A stretch of DNA of 64,000 bases from Bacillota bacterium (GTDB lineage: Bacteria; Bacillota; Clostridia; Peptostreptococcales; Anaerovoracaceae), in contig JAQXIX010000014.1 of NCBI GenBank assembly GCA_029008005.1, positions 1 to 64,000 on the forward strand, read 5' to 3'. Below are positions 46,290 through 55,976 of this stretch, piece by piece; positions within the stretch are counted from its first letter, which is position 1, and each line of letters begins with the position of its first letter. The notes below the pieces were generated by a model. The model did no database searches. It worked only from the letters and a program-made list of their open reading frames with translations, and was not told the origin of the DNA. Made by a program: the position numbers and the translations under genes.

Positions 46290-47066
46290 TTATTTAAACT
46301 CTGTAGGAGTTGCTTCGAAAGTTACTGTAACACCGCAATCCTTCAGATTTTCAAGGTTAGTTGTGTATACATTACTGTCAGCGCCGTCATAGTATACATA
46401 TACTTTTACAGTCGCATCTTTACCTTTAGTGATGCCGCTTTCTTGAATGATGCCGTCTGCAGTACTGCTGGTCTTGTGGCTTCCGCTCTCGATACCTGCA
46501 TTGCTCCAGACAGTCCATTCTGAACCGCAAGTAACAAGAACACGCATTGCACCCTCTAACTGAGAGTTTGTGGTGTTATTTACAGTTACGCCGGTAACCT
46601 TCAGATTAGTAAAAGTACCGTCATATGTACCTGTACCGATATAGAAGGTATTGGCTAATGTGTAATCTTTGCTTGCTGCAGTGTCAGGATCTCCTACTGC
46701 AAAACGGGTTCCGCTCTTTTCTGTTCCCGCATCTTTAGCGGAAGCGTACGCAGACTCGAACTGCCAGGTATTGGTATCAACAGTGTTCTTCCACTGTGCC
46801 GGATAAAGCTTGGTATCCGGGCTAAAAGTTTCGCTTGCAGTTGCTGCTGATGTGGACGTTGTCTTTGTTGATCCGGCTGCCGCATTATCAATTACCAGAT
46901 AAGCCGAGTTAGACTGTGCGCTTACCTTTGTGGTGGTTGCTGTTACATTGTTGTTGCTTACGAACCATGCGTAGGTTGCCGTTCCTAAAGCAAGCAGAGT
47001 CACCAGCAGCATTGCGATGGCTGTCATCATCTGCTTCTTTAATGATTTAGTGTTAGTTTCGTTCAT
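46290..47066 (-). CDS. Probable major TasA/camelysin-like fibre subunit, SipW-type leader
   Basis: A 258-residue protein from the chosen ATG at 47066 (MNETNTKS), which has AAAGGAG 9 bases upstream; the track start at 47084 is a GTG overlapping that site. The leader has a helix at about 13-32 ending in LALGTATYAWFVSNN, the closest match in the window to the TasA/CalY SipW leader. The mature part is rich in Ala, Ser and Thr, keeps GAMRVLVTCGSEW and ends KVYVYYDGADSN...DCGVTVTFEA, a diverged form of the LEGxD module. Strong ribosome site, leading position and the following hairpin suggest high expression. Major subunit status is inference. Confidence 0.75.
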   Translation of the reverse strand: MNETNTKSLKKQMMTAIAMLLVTLLALGTATYAWFVSNNNVTATTTKVSAQSNSAYLVIDNAAAGSTKTTSTSAATASETFSPDTKLYPAQWKNTVDTNTWQFESAYASAKDAGTEKSGTRFAVGDPDTAASKDYTLANTFYIGTGTYDGTFTNLKVTGVTVNNTTNSQLEGAMRVLVTCGSEWTVWSNAGIESGSHKTSSTADGIIQESGITKGKDATVKVYVYYDGADSNVYTTNLENLKDCGVTVTFEATPTEFK

Positions 47067-47090
47067 TTCTTCTTCTCCTTTCACGTTATC

Positions 47091-48050
47091 CTACTGATTT
47101 CTTCTTGTTTCCCACGTGACATTTCTGTTTTTGTAGTAGTCCGGGGCATCGTTTCCGGCTGCGCCGATTGCATCGTCACCGGTCAGGGTATCTCTGATGT
47201 CCTGTATTAACTTTGACAGCAACCCTGTTTTGTTTTCTTCAATGGCGTCAATTCGCATGCTGAATTCCAAGGCTCCGCCTATTATCTTGTCCACACATTC
47301 CGGATCGTCCCCTTCAAGCCATATTGCCACTGTATACTTGTCAACGTTCCCCAGAAGAAAGTCCGGTTCTCTTATCCTGCATACCACTTCATCAGACTTA
47401 AAATTAACACAGCCCTTTTCGGGTTTGCCGTTTTTGCTCGGAGCTGCATATACAACCCGTTCGCCGTTGTGCCACACTGCAACTCTAACAGCTTCTTCCG
47501 CTCCCTTGGCACTTTTATCAAGGGTAATGGTTGCCTCGTAGCCCAAATCTTCCTTGCCTGCGTTTCGCACGAAATAGGTGTACGCCATATAGTCTCTCCC
47601 GTTATGGTCACCCTGAACGGAATCGATATCCTTAGGCAGGTCGTTTATGGAAATATTCGTGGCATTTTCTACGGAGGCGGCTTTAAGCTTCGCCGTAGGA
47701 TTTTCGAATTCACCGGTTTCGCTTATGCTGACGCCTTTGCGAAACATTTCCAGCCTGTCCAGGTTAATCGTGAAGTTTCCCATTTTCTCCTGCATAAAGG
47801 CGAAAATGAACAGTATCATAACGAGTGCTATAAGGCCGTATACAAGCATATGCACTTTGTCAAGCCGCAGTGCATCCCTCGCCATACGCCGTATATTCCT
47901 TCGCGGAACATACATGCTGACAAGGGTATCCTCATCTATTTCTCCGCCGTTTTTCTCTATTAACTCCTGCAGATCCTCAACTCGGATAATCGTCTGCCCG
48001 GATTTAGGCCTGATATTATTCTTTTCTTTTCTGCCGGTCCTTAATTTCAT
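47091..48050 (-). CDS. Membrane-anchored TasA-like protein with cytoplasmic N-terminus
   Basis: A 319-residue protein. About 68 residues of basic, helical sequence (VEDLQELIEKNGGEIDEDTL) come before a membrane helix at about 70-88 (LVYGLIALVMILFIFAF). The outside part carries family elements seen in the TasA-like paralogues, AVRVAVWHNGERV and YTVAIWLEGDDPECVDKI, but no AWF cleavage motif. It therefore probably stays in the membrane and could be the base on which subunits assemble. It begins 2 bases after the PilZ gene without a clear ribosome site, so its translation is coupled to the PilZ gene. Confidence 0.68.
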   Translation of the reverse strand: MKLRTGRKEKNNIRPKSGQTIIRVEDLQELIEKNGGEIDEDTLVSMYVPRRNIRRMARDALRLDKVHMLVYGLIALVMILFIFAFMQEKMGNFTINLDRLEMFRKGVSISETGEFENPTAKLKAASVENATNISINDLPKDIDSVQGDHNGRDYMAYTYFVRNAGKEDLGYEATITLDKSAKGAEEAVRVAVWHNGERVVYAAPSKNGKPEKGCVNFKSDEVVCRIREPDFLLGNVDKYTVAIWLEGDDPECVDKIIGGALEFSMRIDAIEENKTGLLSKLIQDIRDTLTGDDAIGAAGNDAPDYYKNRNVTWETRRNQ

Positions 48051-48052
48051 AA

Positions 48053-48736
48053 TTACAATTTGAATTTCTTCTTGATGTATTCAACGTATTCCTGCATACG
48101 TTCCCGCTCCGAGCCGTCGCTGTATTTAAACTGGATTCCGCAGACGTTCCTGTAGAGACTTCCTTTCGGGGCTTCTCTGTTCCAGCATACAACTCCGACT
48201 ACATCATCTATTGCTCCCCCTTCAGGATCCGTTCCGACTCTAGGCAGATTTATCTCACAGAACTCGCCGACATCGAAATGTCTGTTCAGATACAGCGCTA
48301 TACCTCCTGCGGAAATATCAAGTGACATTCCCTCGTTTCCGTGTATTCTGCCATCGGAATCCGGCTCCCATGTGTTCTGCTTATATTCGACTTTCAGAGC
48401 TGCCTTAATACGTTTGTCGGCTCTCTGATAAAAACGTCTCTGATCGTTGACGCGTCTTATTTTCCAGTAGGTTCTTATTCCCTCTTTGACTTCGTCATCG
48501 GCATAACCGGCAAAGCTCTTTAATTCACCGCCTGCCTCGTATTTGAAATAAATCTTGCGGTTCTCATCCAGATCTAAAGGTTTGCCGTCTTTAAGCGGAA
48601 TCGATACAAGTACCGCCGCTTCATTTATTTCTTTACCGAAAGTGCAGAACATTGTAAACTCCACTCCCTTGCCGAAGCCCTGGTCAAATCCAAGCTGTAA
48701 ACGCGTTCCTCTCCTGATATTCAAAGCTTCAGCCAT
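48053..48736 (-). CDS. PilZ-domain c-di-GMP receptor, YcgR-like
   Basis: A 227-residue soluble protein. The N-terminal ~100 residues resemble the YcgR-type PilZN domain. The C-terminal PilZ domain holds both c-di-GMP binding motifs: RRFYQR (RRxxxR, near 106) and LDISAGG (DxSxxG, near 142). It would change partner activity when c-di-GMP binds. YcgR-like proteins usually brake flagella, but here it is the first gene of the surface-fibre cluster, with AGGGGGAAGG before ATG and a sigma-A promoter at 48794-48822. Post-translational control of fibre assembly by c-di-GMP is a reasonable inference; no c-di-GMP riboswitch was seen upstream. Confidence 0.85.
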   Translation of the reverse strand: MAEALNIRRGTRLQLGFDQGFGKGVEFTMFCTFGKEINEAAVLVSIPLKDGKPLDLDENRKIYFKYEAGGELKSFAGYADDEVKEGIRTYWKIRRVNDQRRFYQRADKRIKAALKVEYKQNTWEPDSDGRIHGNEGMSLDISAGGIALYLNRHFDVGEFCEINLPRVGTDPEGGAIDDVVGVVCWNREAPKGSLYRNVCGIQFKYSDGSERERMQEYVEYIKKKFKL

Positions 48737-48793
48737 TACCTTCCCCCTAAAAAACTAATTATGCCAAAATTTTACTTATACTTTTACTCAAGT

Positions 48794-48822
48794 ATAATAC
48801 TATTTTTTGAAAAACAATTCAA
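48794..48822 (-). promoter_or_regulatory. Predicted sigma-A promoter of the surface-fibre cluster
   Basis: On the minus strand TTGAAT and TATTAT are separated by exactly 17 bases, about 58 bases upstream of the PilZ ATG. The leader contains an imperfect inverted repeat (ACTT ... AAGT) of unknown meaning. This is the only convincing promoter found for the next 28 kb. Confidence 0.6.
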
Positions 48823-48882
48823 CTTATGTGTGAAAATTGATTCACTAACCATTTTTATAAATAAGACTGTCCCGCCGCACTC

Positions 48883-49533
48883 CTATTTCTTCAGACGGTT
48901 TTCGTAATCTTCATCCAGCTTTTTTCTCCACTTTCTATCCACAGGCATTGAAGCCCTGACGCTGCATATTGCTTCGCAGGCTGCATCGTATACTGCTCCC
49001 GTTCCCTGATGATCAGCGTGGTAATTAGCAGCGAAATCCTCACTTATGCCGAATCTCTTCGCTTCTGTAACAGCATCGATATTAGCTCCCAGAAATATAA
49101 ACTGCCAGCCGTATTTTTCCTTCTGTCTCTCAATCATTTTCTTCACTTTATCATAGCTGTACTTGTGGCTTGCGTTTTCCATGCCATCTGTTGTAATAAC
49201 AAAAACAGTGTTTTCCGGCACGTCCTCATCGCGTGCATATTTATGAATATTTCCGATATGGTGAATAGCTGATCCGACAGCATCAAGAAGTGCTGTGCAT
49301 CCGCGAACATAATACTGTTTCTCAGTCATCGGTTCTATCTCTTTAATATCTGCGCGATCGTGTATAACTTCGCTGAAATTGTCAAAGAGCACCGTTGAAA
49401 CATATGCCTCGCCCTCCTCCTGCTTTTGCTTGGCAATCATGGAATTGAATCCTCCGACCGTGTCTTTCTCGAGACCTGACATTGAGCCGCTGCGATCAAG
49501 TATAAATACGATTTCTGTTAAATTCTTTTTCAT
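48883..49533 (-). CDS. Small von Willebrand A-domain protein, TerY-like
   Basis: A 216-residue soluble protein made of one vWA domain. The metal-ion-dependent adhesion site is complete: DRSGSMS at residues 13-19, a threonine in RGCTALLDAVGS near 78, and TTDGMEN near 114. Similar to the cytoplasmic TerY-type vWA proteins linked to stress and metal-resistance operons. It follows the macro-domain/HTH gene by 91 bases. Its AGGAGG ribosome site lies in the stem of an inverted repeat (49538-49591), so expression may depend on that structure opening. Its partner is not known. Confidence 0.85.
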   Translation of the reverse strand: MKKNLTEIVFILDRSGSMSGLEKDTVGGFNSMIAKQKQEEGEAYVSTVLFDNFSEVIHDRADIKEIEPMTEKQYYVRGCTALLDAVGSAIHHIGNIHKYARDEDVPENTVFVITTDGMENASHKYSYDKVKKMIERQKEKYGWQFIFLGANIDAVTEAKRFGISEDFAANYHADHQGTGAVYDAACEAICSVRASMPVDRKWRKKLDEDYENRLKK

Positions 49534-49537
49534 AATA

Positions 49538-49591
49538 AAACCTCCTGTTAATACGGTTTGTTTAAGCTTATATCCGTATTATAGGAGGTTT
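49538..49591 (-). promoter_or_regulatory. Inverted repeat that buries the vWA gene ribosome site
   Basis: The arms AAACCTCC...AATACGG and CCGTATT...GGAGGTTT pair over 15 bases around a 3-base internal mismatch and a ~17-base loop. In the minus-strand RNA the right arm contains AGGAGG, the Shine-Dalgarno sequence 7 bases before the vWA ATG. The stem is followed by TTTTATT, so it may also act as a terminator for the upstream macro gene. Confidence 0.7.
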
Positions 49592-49624
49592 CTTTTTATT
49601 TTCGGTCAACTGCCGGTGGACATT

Positions 49625-50611
49625 TTATGCTCCGAGCAAAGGCTGGTCAAAATCATACAACGCCATATTGATTTCGATTATGTTAAACTGCCTGTGTTCG
49701 ATGAAATACTTTATTATCAGATCAAAGGTGCTGCTGTTTGTCAGTGTGAACCCTGCTCTCCCGATTAAATCGCATGTGTCATCCACATCAAGCTCCAGCG
49801 CCAGGGCCAGAGCAATGGCTGTCTGCTTCGAAGGTCTGGCATCCGGGTCATTCATCAGCTTCGAAAAGTGCTGTTTCGAAATATTCGCCTTCTTGTAAAC
49901 CTGAGAGTTTTTAAGGTCTCTTTCGGCGATTATGTCAAGCAACGTTTCCATAAATCCCGCATCTTTTTTCTCCAGATACTCCGACAGACTCGGGCTGCAG
50001 ATTTCTTTCGTCGGGCAGAACTCATCTGACTCGTAACTGTACCGTCTTTTGACGATACTGCTCTCCATTATAGCTTCATGGGTAATTACGTAGTTATCAT
50101 CAATATACTGTTTAACGTTATCAAAGAGCTTTTGGGAAAGCATCAAACATTCTCTGCCGAAGACAACCAGATATATATCCATATCATGCTTAAGGAGAAA
50201 TTCGCTGAAAGCACTTACGGCAGTCTGCATAGCCGTGCTCTTTGGAAATCCGTTGTTTCCCGATGCGAGCAAAGGGAAGGCGACAGAATCGCATCCATAC
50301 TCAAGTGCCAGTTCCAGGCTTCTGTCATAAGCCGCCCGCAGGGTTTCGGTTTCTCCGTGGCATCCGTCTGTCCAGACAGGCGTTGCAGCATGTATCACGT
50401 AATCGGCTCCAAGATCAAAAGCCGGAGTAATTGCCGCATCGCCGGCAGATATATACCCGACTTTCTTTCGTTCTTCAAACAATGCGGGACCTGCTTTCTC
50501 ATGTATTGCAGCCTCTACCCCGGAATTTACACAGGGGTAGCGATCAGACGCATTAACGATGGCTCCGACCTGCATATCTGTAATATCGTTACGTACAATT
50601 TCAAACGACAT
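49625..50611 (-). CDS. Macro domain protein with C-terminal helix-turn-helix
   Basis: A 328-residue two-part protein. Residues 1-160 are a macro domain, the ADP-ribose-binding fold: [12 protein letters not shown] near 16, [14 protein letters not shown] near 28, and [15 protein letters not shown] near 113, all binding-loop signatures. Residues ~215-300 look like an Xre-type HTH ([17 protein letters not shown]), followed by a conserved tail. It could bind or remove ADP-ribose and also bind DNA, acting as an ADP-ribose-responsive regulator; this is inference. It overlaps the upstream kinase gene by 11 bases and has no strong ribosome site, so translation is coupled. The vWA gene follows. Confidence 0.8.
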   Translation of the reverse strand: MSFEIVRNDITDMQVGAIVNASDRYPCVNSGVEAAIHEKAGPALFEERKKVGYISAGDAAITPAFDLGADYVIHAATPVWTDGCHGETETLRAAYDRSLELALEYGCDSVAFPLLASGNNGFPKSTAMQTAVSAFSEFLLKHDMDIYLVVFGRECLMLSQKLFDNVKQYIDDNYVITHEAIMESSIVKRRYSYESDEFCPTKEICSPSLSEYLEKKDAGFMETLLDIIAERDLKNSQVYKKANISKQHFSKLMNDPDARPSKQTAIALALALELDVDDTCDLIGRAGFTLTNSSTFDLIIKYFIEHRQFNIIEINMALYDFDQPLLGA

Positions 50612-53045
50612 AATTGTTAAAAATCTTTCCCATTTCTTTCATAAGTTCGCGAGTATCTATTGGTTTCGCCAGATGGCCGTTCATGCCGCAGCTGAACGCT
50701 TCTCTTTTGTCTTCTTCAAAGGCATTGGCAGTCATGGCGAGGATCGGAATATTAGCCTTTGCGGGATCCTCCAGGCTTCTAATTGCCTTTGCTGCATCGT
50801 AGCCGTTCATATTCGGCATCTGTATATCCATAAGAATCAGATTGTAATATCCCTGTGAAGCGTTTTGCAGCATTTCCACGCACTGTTGTCCGTCCTCGGC
50901 CCGTTCTGCCATCAGCCCCATTTCTTTAAGAATCTCTATGGCAATCTCGGCATTCAGCTCGTTATCTTCGGCCAGCAAAATGCGTTTATCCCGGAACTGC
51001 TCCGGATCACACTCAAAATTCACAGTTGAAATAAGGTCGGATTTCTCGGCAATTCTGTGAGGCAGTGTTACCTCAACCGACGTTCCGACACCTTCTCTGC
51101 TGTGCACTTCTATTGTACCGTCAAGAAACTCAACAAGGCGCTTAACTATAGGCATTCCCAGTCCCGTTCCTTCGATTTTATTGTCTGTAGTATTGTGCTC
51201 TCTTGTGAATTCCTCGAAAATATGCGGTAGGAATTCCTCACTCATTCCTATTCCCGTATCGGTGATTGTAGTCTTGTACAGGGCGTATCCATCTCTGTCA
51301 CAAGGGATTTCTTCAAGGCGCATGTTGACTTTACCGCCGGATTCTGTATATTTGTACGCGTTGGACAGTATGTTCAGGAATATTTCTCTGAGTTTAATCG
51401 GGTCGCAGAACACATATCGATTATTCACGATAACCTGTCTCGTGAAGTCTATTCCCTTCTGGATCATCATTTCATGGAAAACCGAATACAATGTGTCATT
51501 AAACTGTTCCGCACTCCATGCCGTTTCGTCAAGAATGAGGGTTCCCTTCTCAATTCTGGTCATTTCCAGCACGTTATTGATAATTGAAAGAAGCACGTTG
51601 CTGGCATCATTGATTTTTCTCAGGTAATCGGCTCTCTTCCCGGGGTCTTCCTGATTCTTTTCCAAAAGATCTCTGAAGCCTATTATGGCGTTCATCGGTG
51701 TTCGAATGTCATGGGACATATTGGAAAGAAATTCGGTCTTTGCTCTGCTGGCAGCCTCCGCCGCTTCATACGCTTCAAGAAGGGACTTTTCCTGCTGTCT
51801 TTCTCTCTTAATCAGATCATCCACGTCTCGTATACCGATTACAACAGAATTATATCCGTTCTCTTCTCTGACGAAAGCTACTCTGGCCTGGAGATATACA
51901 ATTCCGTCTTCCGTCATCTTCTCATATGTCACGGAGTAGTCTTTACCGGTTTTTCTGAAAAAATCTATTGATGTTTTTTCGATAAATTCTTCACGGCTTT
52001 TTTTCGTAACATAATCCTCCGCATAGCTGCGTATACTTGCCGACCAGCACCCTCCGAATCTGCGAAAATATTCGTTTATTGTATCATTTGAGCGGAAAAG
52101 GGTCATCCTGTCCGTTTCTGTGTCTACCAGTGCAACAGAGTTGTATTCCGATCCGAGTCCTTCGATTATTTCTCTGTTTTTTCGTTCTTCCTCCACAATT
52201 GCATCGACACATCTGAATCCCAGAATTATCTGTTCCTCTGCCTGACTCTGTGAATAAATGCGTATGAAAGAAGCCTGATAATAGTGCATCCCCGTATTAT
52301 CTGCCACAACGCGATAGCTGCATGAATACTCATCGTTATTTTCCAGAGCGCTGCGAACCTTTTCTACTGAGATGGCGCTGTAAAGCGTCTTTTTATCTTC
52401 TTCGACAACGTATTTCTCAATATAATATGTCCAGGTATCATTATATGATCTGCGTACCGTACGACAATCCTCCGGTATTGTTACTCCGTTTCTCTTAATT
52501 GTCTGTGCCGTATCATCGATAAGGTCAAGAAGCACAACATCCGGGTAATCCCTGCTCAATGCCTCTGCTATAGCCATTTCATCCTGTATTTTTTTGATGT
52601 ACTCCAGTTCCCTGATTTTGTCATCGTGAATCGTGCGAGTTGTGAAAACAATGTGTGAGAGCCTTCCGTCATACATGCGGTCTCCTTCAATAAAGGAACA
52701 TTCTGCCCATATGGGTTTCCCTCTGTGCTCGGGAGACACTCCCACAGTGCTCAAATATTGCTTCGTTATGATATTGCAGTTTTTAAGCCTTTCATCAAGT
52801 GTGGACAAATCAAGAAACTCAAGCATTTCATCTCTGTATGAAGGCTCTACCATATTATTGCAGAAGTACTGTATCACTGTCTGCGCATCTCCGGCCTCTC
52901 CTATTTGATCGTGAATGCGTTTCGCAGATGACAGCTCCACAAATTTTTTCGATGATAAATCAACATAATATACGGATGTATAAATTTCACTCATTGATTG
53001 AATGATTCTATCTTTATTAATCGTGTCTTGTCTGTTCAAACTCAT
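50601..53045 (-). CDS. Soluble hybrid histidine kinase with PAS-like sensors and one receiver
   Basis: An 814-residue protein without membrane segments. The track start (53129) lies inside the upstream gene; the ATG at 53045 (MSLNRQDT) is preceded by GGAGG at 6 bases. The first ~420 residues hold about three PAS-like units (repeated hxxVDxxxxxhxxh starts such as [13 protein letters not shown] and [13 protein letters not shown]). HisKA follows with [18 protein letters not shown] near 460, HATPase_c with TDTGIGMS and [12 protein letters not shown], and a C-terminal receiver ([25 protein letters not shown]). It has no output domain. It lies 40 bases after the BvgS-like kinase and overlaps the macro-domain gene. 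Confidence 0.87.
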   Translation of the reverse strand: MSLNRQDTINKDRIIQSMSEIYTSVYYVDLSSKKFVELSSAKRIHDQIGEAGDAQTVIQYFCNNMVEPSYRDEMLEFLDLSTLDERLKNCNIITKQYLSTVGVSPEHRGKPIWAECSFIEGDRMYDGRLSHIVFTTRTIHDDKIRELEYIKKIQDEMAIAEALSRDYPDVVLLDLIDDTAQTIKRNGVTIPEDCRTVRRSYNDTWTYYIEKYVVEEDKKTLYSAISVEKVRSALENNDEYSCSYRVVADNTGMHYYQASFIRIYSQSQAEEQIILGFRCVDAIVEEERKNREIIEGLGSEYNSVALVDTETDRMTLFRSNDTINEYFRRFGGCWSASIRSYAEDYVTKKSREEFIEKTSIDFFRKTGKDYSVTYEKMTEDGIVYLQARVAFVREENGYNSVVIGIRDVDDLIKRERQQEKSLLEAYEAAEAASRAKTEFLSNMSHDIRTPMNAIIGFRDLLEKNQEDPGKRADYLRKINDASNVLLSIINNVLEMTRIEKGTLILDETAWSAEQFNDTLYSVFHEMMIQKGIDFTRQVIVNNRYVFCDPIKLREIFLNILSNAYKYTESGGKVNMRLEEIPCDRDGYALYKTTITDTGIGMSEEFLPHIFEEFTREHNTTDNKIEGTGLGMPIVKRLVEFLDGTIEVHSREGVGTSVEVTLPHRIAEKSDLISTVNFECDPEQFRDKRILLAEDNELNAEIAIEILKEMGLMAERAEDGQQCVEMLQNASQGYYNLILMDIQMPNMNGYDAAKAIRSLEDPAKANIPILAMTANAFEEDKREAFSCGMNGHLAKPIDTRELMKEMGKIFNNYVV

Positions 53046-53085
53046 TTCCAACCTCCGCAACTTGAGATTTGCGTTTCTGTAACAC

Positions 53086-55968
53086 TTAGTTGTCCTTATC
53101 CGATAAAAATACTGCCAGCATTCCGGCAAGCTTCGGAATCTCTACAGGTTTCGAAAGATGTCCGTCCATTCCTGCCGCCAGTGCATTCTTTCTGTCTTCG
53201 TCAAAAGCATTGGCGGTCATTGCTACAATAGGTATTGTGGATTTAGCATTGTCATCCAGGTTCCGTATTATTCTCGTTGCTTCATAGCCATCTACATTCG
53301 GCATCTGGATATCCATCAGTATCATGTCATAGTAACCGGCTTCTCTCCGAATCAGCATCTCAGTACAACAGGCACCGTCTTTCGCATGGTCTACCGAGAT
53401 ACCGAAATCTTCAAGTATGGCAACTGCAATCTCTGCATTGATTTCATTATCCTCTGCCAGAAGAATACGTTTACCGGAAAGATCCGGCATCTCCGGAGCT
53501 TCCGATTCTTTCTTTCTCTGCAAATAAGGTTCCGGGTCATTCACTATCCTGTGCATTGTTTTAACTGTAAAACAGCTGCTTTTACCCTGCTCGCTTTCGA
53601 CCTCCACCGTACCGCCCATTAAATCAACAAGTCTCTTAACAATCGCCATACCGAGTCCCGTTCCCGCTACACGGCTCTGAGTAGTGTTGCGTTCTCTTGC
53701 AAAGGACTCAAAAATCACTTCCTGGAATTCTTTGCTCATTCCTATTCCCGTGTCTTTCACAGAATATGCAAAGGCAGCAAACCCTTCTTTTTCACATGGC
53801 AATTCTTCCAGAGCAACTGAAATTCTGCCGCCTTCCGGTGTGTATTTAATGGCATTTGACAGAAGGTTCATCATTATTTCTCTTGTCTTCTGAGCATCTG
53901 CGAATATATATCTGTGTTCTACGTTTATTTCGTTTGTAACCGTCAGATTTTTGTTCCTGATATCGTTCTCGAACATTGGAATTACAGAATGCTTCTTATC
54001 GCACAGATCCGTGAAATCCTCATTCAAATCTTCTTTGCCGCTGTCGATTTTGGCAACCTCCAGCATATTGTTAATAAGATTCAGCAGGTATTCACCTGAC
54101 TCCCGGACTTTGCGCAATTCTTCCTTTAGTACTTCTGGCCGCTCAAGATTTTTCTCCATCAGGCTGCTGAATCCCAGAATCGCGTTCATCGGCGTTCGAA
54201 TATCGTGGGACATGTCCAGCAGAAATGTAGTTTTAGCTGCATTTGCGCTGTCTGCCTTTCGGCGCAATTCCTCAAGTTCTTCGTTCAGTGCATCTACCTG
54301 ACTTATGTGCGCTTCTTTTTCTCCTACCTGCAGTGCTTTTCGATGCAGACTGACAACCAGCAGAAGTATTATTACTCCCACAACGATAATCAGCCCCGCC
54401 AGAACAATCTTAAAATTATCGCGGAGGTAATCCCAGAATGTATGCATATAGAAGCTCTCCATGTACTTATATGAGCTTTCGATTCCGAAGGATGAACCGA
54501 TGGTTCTGAGCCCTCGGTTAAGAATTATCAGCAGCGCCGTGTTGTTCTCGGCCACGCCGAAGCACCTGTTGTCATCGCCCTTAAGCTGTATGAAGGAAAG
54601 CTTCTCATATTTTGAATTTCCTGTTACCAGTTCCGTACGAAGGGTATTGATTATTGTTCCGTCCGCTTTTCCTTTCATTACTTTTTCAAGGCATTCATCG
54701 ATTGAATCGCAATAAACCATCTTCACTTCAGGGAAATTTTTCTTACAGTATGCGATCTGCATCTGATTATTTTTGTTTACTGCTATTGTATTTACATTGC
54801 TGCTGTCATATGTGCCTTTGAATACTAGAGATTCACTGCCCTGTACTACAGGTGATGACGCATCGATGTCATTCTGCTCCAGCTCCCAAAGGTTGCCGTA
54901 AACAGGAAAGGCCACGTCAACTTTACCCTCCTTCAGATCCTCAGCCATATGGTCGAAGCTTTTGTACGGAACATATTTTACCGAAATTTCATCTTTCATA
55001 CCAAGTGATTCAAAAATCGCGTCTAATGTATCCGTCATAAGGCCTGTAGCCTCACCATTTTCATCTGTGTCCGAATAAGGCAGATAGTTTTCCATGTATG
55101 CCACCGTAAGCCGTGAATGACTATTAATCCACAGCTTTTCCTCATCGGTCAGTGTCTTGCTGATAAGGGTCGCGCCGTAGTTTGAATACTGCAGATTCTG
55201 CAAAATAAACGGATCTATAGAAAGCATCGTGTTCAATGATTCGTTCAGTTCCGCAAGTAAATCGCTCTTTTCTTTGTTTACGGCCAGATAAAATGGGTCT
55301 TCCCCTATTTTCGCGGTTACGGCAATTCCGTCCATACGCAGCACATTATTTATCGTCTGTGCCAGGAGATCTACTTCACCTCTTTCGAAAGCTTCTTTCT
55401 GTTCTTCGAAGCTGTCAAAATACACAGGTTTCATATTAACTCCCTTTTCCTCAATCCACTTCAGGGTAAAGGTGGCAATCTGATTATTCCTGATCACTCC
55501 GACTTTTTTACCTGAAAATGTGGAAATATCAGAAGATGAAATTGAAACGTCTCCTGATTTTTTATACAGATAGTACTGGTCCGTTCCCATGGCCGAATCA
55601 GGAAACAACATTGTTCCTATTCGTTCTTCCGTAATCGAAACACCTGCGAGAAAATCAATATTCCCATCCTGCAGCATTTGGAATAATTCGTTCCAGTTGC
55701 CGTATACGTACTCGTACTCCCAGCCTGTATAGTCCGCAACCTTCTGCAGATAGTCATAACAATATCCGGTCTTAATCAGACCGTCTTTCATGCCTTCCTG
55801 GAACATATCGCTCTGATACCATCCCACTCTGACAGTTTTTCCCTCTTTACTCTCGTTTTTGTCCTGTGCATATGCGTCAGGCACAGCAAAAGCCGAAAAC
55901 ATCAAAAGCATCGCAAGCAGCACTGTCAATATTCTAATGTATATTTTCCCGGTTCTTTTCTTTTTCAT
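53086..55968 (-). CDS. BvgS/EvgS-like hybrid histidine kinase with two solute-binding sensor domains
   Basis: A 960-residue kinase. A signal peptide (1-34) is followed by two periplasmic-binding-protein type 3 domains at about 42-265 ([12 protein letters not shown]...) and 275-500 ([15 protein letters not shown]...). A membrane helix lies near 520-545, then HisKA with [18 protein letters not shown] near 595, HATPase_c with KDTGIGMS and [12 protein letters not shown], and a receiver domain ([25 protein letters not shown]) at about 830-950. The paired binding domains suggest an amino acid or similar small ligand outside the cell. No HPt or response-regulator partner is adjacent. The ATG lacks a Shine-Dalgarno sequence and lies 8 bases after a -10 box. 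Confidence 0.9.
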   Translation of the reverse strand: MKKKRTGKIYIRILTVLLAMLLMFSAFAVPDAYAQDKNESKEGKTVRVGWYQSDMFQEGMKDGLIKTGYCYDYLQKVADYTGWEYEYVYGNWNELFQMLQDGNIDFLAGVSITEERIGTMLFPDSAMGTDQYYLYKKSGDVSISSSDISTFSGKKVGVIRNNQIATFTLKWIEEKGVNMKPVYFDSFEEQKEAFERGEVDLLAQTINNVLRMDGIAVTAKIGEDPFYLAVNKEKSDLLAELNESLNTMLSIDPFILQNLQYSNYGATLISKTLTDEEKLWINSHSRLTVAYMENYLPYSDTDENGEATGLMTDTLDAIFESLGMKDEISVKYVPYKSFDHMAEDLKEGKVDVAFPVYGNLWELEQNDIDASSPVVQGSESLVFKGTYDSSNVNTIAVNKNNQMQIAYCKKNFPEVKMVYCDSIDECLEKVMKGKADGTIINTLRTELVTGNSKYEKLSFIQLKGDDNRCFGVAENNTALLIILNRGLRTIGSSFGIESSYKYMESFYMHTFWDYLRDNFKIVLAGLIIVVGVIILLLVVSLHRKALQVGEKEAHISQVDALNEELEELRRKADSANAAKTTFLLDMSHDIRTPMNAILGFSSLMEKNLERPEVLKEELRKVRESGEYLLNLINNMLEVAKIDSGKEDLNEDFTDLCDKKHSVIPMFENDIRNKNLTVTNEINVEHRYIFADAQKTREIMMNLLSNAIKYTPEGGRISVALEELPCEKEGFAAFAYSVKDTGIGMSKEFQEVIFESFARERNTTQSRVAGTGLGMAIVKRLVDLMGGTVEVESEQGKSSCFTVKTMHRIVNDPEPYLQRKKESEAPEMPDLSGKRILLAEDNEINAEIAVAILEDFGISVDHAKDGACCTEMLIRREAGYYDMILMDIQMPNVDGYEATRIIRNLDDNAKSTIPIVAMTANAFDEDRKNALAAGMDGHLSKPVEIPKLAGMLAVFLSDKDN

Positions 55969-55976
55969 AACATCTT

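Noticed and set aside
48737-48882. c-di-GMP riboswitch upstream of the PilZ/fibre cluster
   Set aside because: The leader is short and AT-rich, without the conserved GEMM-type elements; only a promoter could be supported.
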